Source: Methylobacteriaceae bacterium (GTDB lineage Bacteria > Pseudomonadota > Alphaproteobacteria > Rhizobiales > Beijerinckiaceae). Taken from it: a DNA stretch of 18,921 bases. Under the pieces are notes generated by a model that was not told the DNA's origin, made no database searches, and worked only from the letters and a program-made list of their open reading frames with translations. Below are positions 15,074-18,921 of the stretch, one piece after another. Location of the stretch: contig JAISTL010000304.1 in NCBI GenBank assembly GCA_031272615.1, positions 1 to 18,921 of the forward strand, in the 5' to 3' direction. The translations under genes and the position numbers were made by a program. Numbering within the stretch: position 1 is the stretch's first letter; each line of letters starts with the position of its first letter.

Positions 15074-15706
15074 ATGACTGATACGCCCCTTTCCCCGCCC
15101 AAAAATGTCGTGTTCGATATCGGCAACGTTGTTTTGCGCTGGGACCCGCCCAACCTTTACCGCCGGGTGTTCAACGGCGACGAAGAAAAGGTCGACTATT
15201 TCCTCACCCATATCTGCACGCCGGAATGGAACACGGAACAGGACCGCGGCCGCAGCTGGAAGGATGGAACGGAACTCCTCGTGCGCGAATATCCGGAATG
15301 GGAAGCGCCGATCCGCGCCTATTACGACCATTGGTGGGACATGCTCACCGGCCCCATTCCCGAAACGGCGCCGCTGGTGGACGAACTCGCCGACAACGGA
15401 ATTCCGGTGTACGCGGTGACCAATTTCACCGCCCACGCGTTTCATGACTGCCAGAAGAAATGGGCCTTCCTGAACCGGTTCCTCGGCGTCGTGATTTCCT
15501 CCGATGAAAAGCTCGTCAAGCCGGACCCGGCGATTTTCCAGGTGTTCCTGACGCGTTACCATCTCGCGGCGAAGGACTGCCTGTTCATCGACGACACCCG
15601 GCCCAACATCGACACCGCGGCGAAACTCGGCATGGCGACCATTCACAACGTGCCGGGTGAAACCGACCTGCGGCTGGCGCTGCGCACCTTGGGTTATCCC
15701 GTTTGA
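15074..15706 (+). CDS. HAD-superfamily hydrolase (subfamily IA, YihX-like)
   Basis: A 210-residue protein with the HAD motifs in order: I, VVFDIGNVV (nucleophile D15); II, AVTNFT; III, SSDEKLVKPDPAIF; IV, LFIDDTRPN. Motif I has DxGN rather than DxD, as in the YihX/haloacid dehalogenase-like group of sugar-phosphate phosphatases. A helical cap lies between motifs I and II. The substrate cannot be told from sequence. GGAG precedes the ATG. It sits 18 bp after trpA and 15 bp before hrpB, so it is probably read from the trp transcript; no role in tryptophan synthesis is implied. Confidence 0.88.
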   Translation: MTDTPLSPPKNVVFDIGNVVLRWDPPNLYRRVFNGDEEKVDYFLTHICTPEWNTEQDRGRSWKDGTELLVREYPEWEAPIRAYYDHWWDMLTGPIPETAPLVDELADNGIPVYAVTNFTAHAFHDCQKKWAFLNRFLGVVISSDEKLVKPDPAIFQVFLTRYHLAAKDCLFIDDTRPNIDTAAKLGMATIHNVPGETDLRLALRTLGYPV

Positions 15707-15721
15707 CAGGCGGCGTCCCCC

Positions 15722-18199
15722 GTGTCGCCGTCCCTGTTCCAGCCGCCTTTGCCCATCGACGCCGTGTTGCCGGAGCTCATCGGCGCGCTGCGGCAACACT
15801 CCGGAGCGGTGGTCAGCGCGGCGCCGGGAGCGGGCAAAACCACCCGCGTGCCCCTGGCGCTGCTCGATGAACCGTGGCTTGAGGGCCGCCGCATCATCCT
15901 GCTGGAACCGCGCCGCCTCGCCGCCCGCGCCGCCGCCGCCCGCATGGCCCGCACGCTCGGGGAATCCACCGGCGACACCATCGGCCTGCGGATGCGGCTT
16001 GAAACCCGGGTTTCGGCGAAAACCCGCATCGAGGTGGTGACCGAAGGCGTGTTCACCCGCATGATTCTCGACGACCCGATGCTGGAGGGAGTCGGCGCGG
16101 TTGTTTTCGATGAATTCCATGAACGCTCGCTGGACGGCGACTTCGGCCTGGCCCTCGCCCTGGAGACACAATCGGCATTGCGCGAGAACCTCCGCCTGCT
16201 GGTGATGTCGGCCACCATCGACGACGCGCGGGTCTCCAGGCTCATCGGCGACGCGCCGGTCATCGTTTCGGAAGGGCGCATGTTCCCCGTCGAGACACGG
16301 TATCTCGGGCGCAACCCGCGAAACTCCATCGAAGACGACGTGACCGGCGCAACCCTGACGGCGCTTCGCGAACAAGCCGGGTCGATTCTGGTGTTCCTGC
16401 CCGGGCAGGCGGAAATCCGCCGGGTCGAAGAGCGCCTGAACGAGCATGTCCGCGATCCCTCCGTCGAGGTTCTGCCGCTCTACGGCGCTCTGCCGCCGGA
16501 GGAGCAGGAGCGCGCCATCCAGCCCGCCGCGCCGGGGCTCCGCAAGGTGGTTCTCACCACCGCCATCGCCGAAACCAGCCTGACCATCGAGGGGGTGCGG
16601 GTGGTCATCGACAGCGGCTTGGCGCGGCTGCCCGAATACCAGCCGTCTGTCGGCATCACGCGCCTGAAGACGGTGAAGGTTTCCCGTGCTTCCGCCGACC
16701 AGCGCCGCGGCCGCGCCGGACGGCTGGAGCCCGGCGTCTGTTACCGGCTGTGGGAAGAGGCGGCCAACGGGTCGTTTCCCGCTTACGCGCCGCCGGAGAT
16801 TCTCGCCGCCGATCTTTCATCCTTCATGCTGGACTGCGCCGCTTGGGGGATAAGAGACCCGGCGACCCTGCCCCTGCCCGATCCGCCCCCCGCCGCGGCG
16901 CTGAACGAGGCGCGCGCACTGCTCAAAACCCTGGGCGCGCTGGACGACAGCGGCGCCATCACCGCGTCCGGGCGGCGTTTGCGCGAACTGCCGCTGCCGG
17001 TACGCCTGGCGCGCATGGTGCTGGAAGCGGCCGGAGACGGCCGGGCGCGGGAGGCGGCGGAGCTGGCCGCGGTGCTGGTGGAGCGCGGCGCCGACGGCGG
17101 GGGGGTTGACCTTGCCGGGCGGGTGGAACGCTTCCGCGGCGAATCGTCCGCCCGCGCCAGGGATGTGCGCCGGCTGGCGGCGTCATGGGCGAAAAGCGCC
17201 GAACGCGGGCGCACGGCCGCGCACCGGGCCGGGCTCGACTGGGGCGTTCTCCTCGCCCGCGCCTACCCTGAACGCCTTGCCAAAAAACGGGGAGCGCCGG
17301 GTGAATTCCTGATGGCCAACGGCCGGGCGGGCAAGCTCGACCCGTGGGATGCTCTGGCCCGGGAGCCGTTCCTGGTGGTGGCCGATATCGGCGGAACCGC
17401 CGCCTCCGGCCGGATTCTCGCCGCCGCGGCCATCGCCGGGGAAAACCTGGAGCACGCCTTCGGCGACGCGATGCGGCAAACCGCTGAAACCCGCTTCGAC
17501 CCCGTGTCGCGCAGCCTCAAAACCCGGGTCTTCCGGCGCATCCACGGTCTCGTCATTGACGAGCAGACCCGTCCGACTCCGGCAACCGCCGAAAGCACGG
17601 CGCTTCTCATCGACGGCATCCGTTCCCTCGGGCTGGAGAGCCTGCCGTGGTCCGACGCCGCCCGCCAATGGCGGCGCCGGGTTGCCTTCGCCCGGCGCCA
17701 TTCCGGCGGCGACTGGCCCGATGTCTCCGATGACGCGTTGTTGAACACCATGGACCGGTGGCTGGCGCCGTATCTCCCGGGCAAAACCTCGGTGGACGCC
17801 ATCGGCGCGGCCGACCTCTCCCAGGCGCTCGCCGCCCTGCTGACCTACAGCCAAAAGAAAACGCTGGACGAACTGGCGCCGACCCACTTTACCGCGCCGA
17901 CCGGCTCACGCCTGCCCATCGACTACAGCGCCGATGAACCGAACGTTTCGGTGCGGGTGCAGGAGCTTTTCGGCCTGCGCGAACACCCGGCGGTGGCGGC
18001 GGGCCGGGTGAAGCTGGTGCTGCAGCTGCTCTCCCCGGCGCACCGCCCCATCCAGATTACCCGTGATCTGCCGGGCTTCTGGCGCGGCTCGTGGGCCGAG
18101 GTCAAATCCGACATGAAGGGCCGCTACCCGAAACACCCGTGGCCCGACGACCCGGCCTCCGCCCCGCCGACCCGCCGGGCGAAAAAGAAGGGGCAATGA
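15722..18199 (+). CDS. hrpB: ATP-dependent helicase HrpB
   Basis: A DExH helicase of the HrpB family, 825 residues, the usual length (about 800-850). Motif I is APGAGKTTR (residues 34-42), motif II DEFH (130-133), motif III SAT (163-165) and motif VI QRRGRAGR (327-334). Motif V lies near TTAIAETSLTIEGV. The C-terminal half matches HrpB-specific parts, including the end block LPIDYSADEPNVSVRVQELFGL and FWRGSWAEVKSDMKGRYPKHPWP. The cellular role of HrpB is poorly defined; the related HrpA acts on ribosomes. The start is GTG at 15722, 15 bp after the HAD gene; AGGCGG is a moderate ribosome binding site. The gene ends at a structured intergenic region. Confidence 0.95.
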   Translation: MSPSLFQPPLPIDAVLPELIGALRQHSGAVVSAAPGAGKTTRVPLALLDEPWLEGRRIILLEPRRLAARAAAARMARTLGESTGDTIGLRMRLETRVSAKTRIEVVTEGVFTRMILDDPMLEGVGAVVFDEFHERSLDGDFGLALALETQSALRENLRLLVMSATIDDARVSRLIGDAPVIVSEGRMFPVETRYLGRNPRNSIEDDVTGATLTALREQAGSILVFLPGQAEIRRVEERLNEHVRDPSVEVLPLYGALPPEEQERAIQPAAPGLRKVVLTTAIAETSLTIEGVRVVIDSGLARLPEYQPSVGITRLKTVKVSRASADQRRGRAGRLEPGVCYRLWEEAANGSFPAYAPPEILAADLSSFMLDCAAWGIRDPATLPLPDPPPAAALNEARALLKTLGALDDSGAITASGRRLRELPLPVRLARMVLEAAGDGRAREAAELAAVLVERGADGGGVDLAGRVERFRGESSARARDVRRLAASWAKSAERGRTAAHRAGLDWGVLLARAYPERLAKKRGAPGEFLMANGRAGKLDPWDALAREPFLVVADIGGTAASGRILAAAAIAGENLEHAFGDAMRQTAETRFDPVSRSLKTRVFRRIHGLVIDEQTRPTPATAESTALLIDGIRSLGLESLPWSDAARQWRRRVAFARRHSGGDWPDVSDDALLNTMDRWLAPYLPGKTSVDAIGAADLSQALAALLTYSQKKTLDELAPTHFTAPTGSRLPIDYSADEPNVSVRVQELFGLREHPAVAAGRVKLVLQLLSPAHRPIQITRDLPGFWRGSWAEVKSDMKGRYPKHPWPDDPASAPPTRRAKKKGQ

Positions 18200-18236
18200 A
18201 CGGGTGGATTTTCAAGGCGAACACGCTTCCGGCCCA

Positions 18237-18261
18237 ATTTGCTACACAGTGTGTAGCAAAT
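18237..18261. repeat. 25-bp near-perfect palindrome downstream of hrpB
   Basis: ATTTGCTACACA, one central base, then TGTGTAGCAAAT: arms of 12 bp with no mismatch, starting 37 bp after the hrpB stop. No T run follows, so it is not a typical intrinsic terminator. The form fits a dimeric repressor site or a hairpin at an mRNA 3' end. Confidence 0.7.
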
Positions 18262-18283
18262 CTTGTACGCACAACCGACGCTG

Positions 18284-18319
18284 CCGTCATTGCGGGCGCG
18301 AGCGAAGCAATCCGCAGGG
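18284..18319 (+). repeat. REP-like element
   Basis: The sequence CCGTCATTGCGGGCGCGAGC followed by GAAGCAATCCGCAGGG has the form of the widespread CGTCATTGCGAG...CGAAGCAATCC intergenic repeat found in many bacterial genomes. The ends ATTGC and GCAAT are inverted. It normally occurs in many copies outside genes. Confidence 0.65.
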
Positions 18320-18325
18320 GTTTTT

Positions 18326-18476
18326 GGTGGACACGGTGGACTGGGTGGACACGATGGACGCGGTGGACAATTGGGAATTGGAACTGTGAGGCATTTCACT
18401 GTCCACTTTTCGGGGTACAATTTAGTCCACCGTGTCCACTTTGTCCACTTTGTCCACCCTGTCCACCCGATCCACC
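18326..18476. repeat. Two facing arrays of a 9-bp GTGGAC repeat
   Basis: Left array, 18326-18370: five 9-bp units (GGTGGACAC, GGTGGACTG, GGTGGACAC, GATGGACGC, GGTGGACAA). Right array, 18426-18476: the inverse (TCCACCGTG, TCCACTTTG, TCCACTTTG, TCCACCCTG, TCCACCCGA, TCCACC). A single inverse unit also stands at 18402-18410. GTGGACACGGTGGACT (18327-18342) is exactly complementary to 18424-18439. The middle 55 bp include a GTGA/TCAC hairpin at 18386-18399. The period of 9 gives Trp-Thr-Arg/Lys in one frame, but no start or coding context supports a protein. Confidence 0.85.
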
Positions 18477-18493
18477 GGAGATTTCCGGAGGCA

Positions 18494-18921
18494 TCACGTC
18501 TTGACAACAGGGCGTCGGCGTCCGCGCAGAACCATCAGCACAATCAACAGGCCTATGCCGATGAGCGCGCCGGGTCGAATCATCGCGGAGCGGGATATGT
18601 CACCGTCATCGCGGAGTTCCCGGGTTTCCGCTTCAAGTTCCCGCTTTTTGTACAAGCGAGGTTCCCGCTTTTTGACCTCGGGTTCCTGCCCCTTGGCCTT
18701 TTTCAACCACGAGTCCGATGCTTCTGAATCCGCACGAACCCCAAATCCATTGTAGTGTATGTTGGCCTGTAGATAGCACGCAGCGGTATCGCCTTTCCGT
18801 GCAGCCTCATCGATGCTGCGGGAAACCATTGCGAACCAATGAGACGCTTCAACGCTCCAAACGCCGGACGTTCTGAATTCGAACCTCGAGATATAGTACA
18901 TGTAACCGATAAAGAGACGCG
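18494..18921 (-). CDS. Sel1-repeat protein with C-terminal membrane segment (N-terminus outside window)
   Basis: The frame is open to the right edge, so the true start probably lies beyond it; an ATG at 18901 is possible but falls inside a repeat. The visible 142 residues read LFIGYMYYISR...SVEASHWFAMVSRSIDEAARKGD, then TAACYLQANIHYNGFGVRAD and EASDSWLKKAKG, the A-x-Y-x-L/Y-x-x-G-x-GV-x-x-D-x-x-A-x-x-W pattern of Sel1 (TPR-like) repeats. A charged linker rich in Lys, Arg and Glu (about 25 residues) follows, then one hydrophobic segment (ALIGIGLLIVLMVL) and a short basic end. Sel1 repeats bind other proteins; here the repeats would be held at the membrane by a C-terminal anchor. The gene converges on hrpB, with the repeats at 18237-18476 between them. 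Confidence 0.75.
   Translation of the reverse strand, partial: RLFIGYMYYISRFEFRTSGVWSVEASHWFAMVSRSIDEAARKGDTAACYLQANIHYNGFGVRADSEASDSWLKKAKGQEPEVKKREPRLYKKRELEAETRELRDDGDISRSAMIRPGALIGIGLLIVLMVLRGRRRPVVKT

Noticed and set aside
13034..16447. A 1137-codon open frame on the minus strand across trpB, trpA, the HAD gene and hrpB
   Set aside because: It lies opposite four well-identified genes; long antisense frames are common in GC-rich DNA, and the translation shows no domain.
18284..18476. A CRISPR array
   Set aside because: The units are 9 bp without spacers and occur in both orientations; there are no cas genes.
18091..18504. A protein with Trp-Thr-Arg repeats encoded by the 9-bp array
   Set aside because: The frame starts inside hrpB, both strands are open because the unit is a multiple of 3, and there is no start signal.

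Overview
The window looks like chromosomal DNA of an alphaproteobacterium, probably uncultured, with high GC over most of its length. The SerA and SerC proteins, the metX-metW pair and the serC-serA order are all of the alphaproteobacterial kind. No plasmid, phage or insertion-sequence genes are visible. The genes form six blocks.

(1) 1-4113, minus strand: a run of related polytopic membrane proteins. There are two complete copies, the N-terminal 87 residues of a third, and an upstream ORF that may be the remnant of a fourth. They have the layout of GT-C-like membrane glycosyltransferases, but I do not recognise the family. The copies are joined by stop/start overlaps, in two cases through a 6-7 codon mini-ORF. 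(2) 4292-7001, plus strand: metX-metW-DUF1848, with both junctions overlapping by 4 bp. It makes the activated homoserine used for methionine synthesis and carries a Cys-rich protein of unknown function. (3) 7036-9904, minus strand: serC then serA, the first two steps from 3-phosphoglycerate towards serine as written in the pathway SerA then SerC. A terminator-like hairpin lies between them, and an unusual set of 11-bp repeats lies upstream of serC. (4) 10184-11386, minus strand: tRNA-Ser(GGA) and an unrecognised six-helix membrane protein. (5) 11633-18199, plus strand: trpC-trpF-trpB-trpA followed closely by a HAD hydrolase and the helicase hrpB. (6) 18494 to the right edge, minus strand: the C-terminal part of a Sel1-repeat protein with one membrane segment.

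The trp block does not look alphaproteobacterial. TrpB has a different N-terminus and lysine motif from the usual alphaproteobacterial enzyme. TrpC is joined directly to trpFBA and lacks the conserved glutamate of the SESGI motif. I infer that the block was acquired from another lineage or replaced by a foreign one.

The gap between the convergent hrpB and Sel1 genes (18200-18493) is packed with non-coding structure: a near-perfect 25-bp palindrome, a REP-like element, and two arrays of a 9-bp GTGGAC repeat facing each other so that they could form a long hairpin. Together with the tandem membrane-protein array and its mini-ORF junctions, this is the part of the window least explained by known genes. 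I see no clearly new defence or biosynthetic system.
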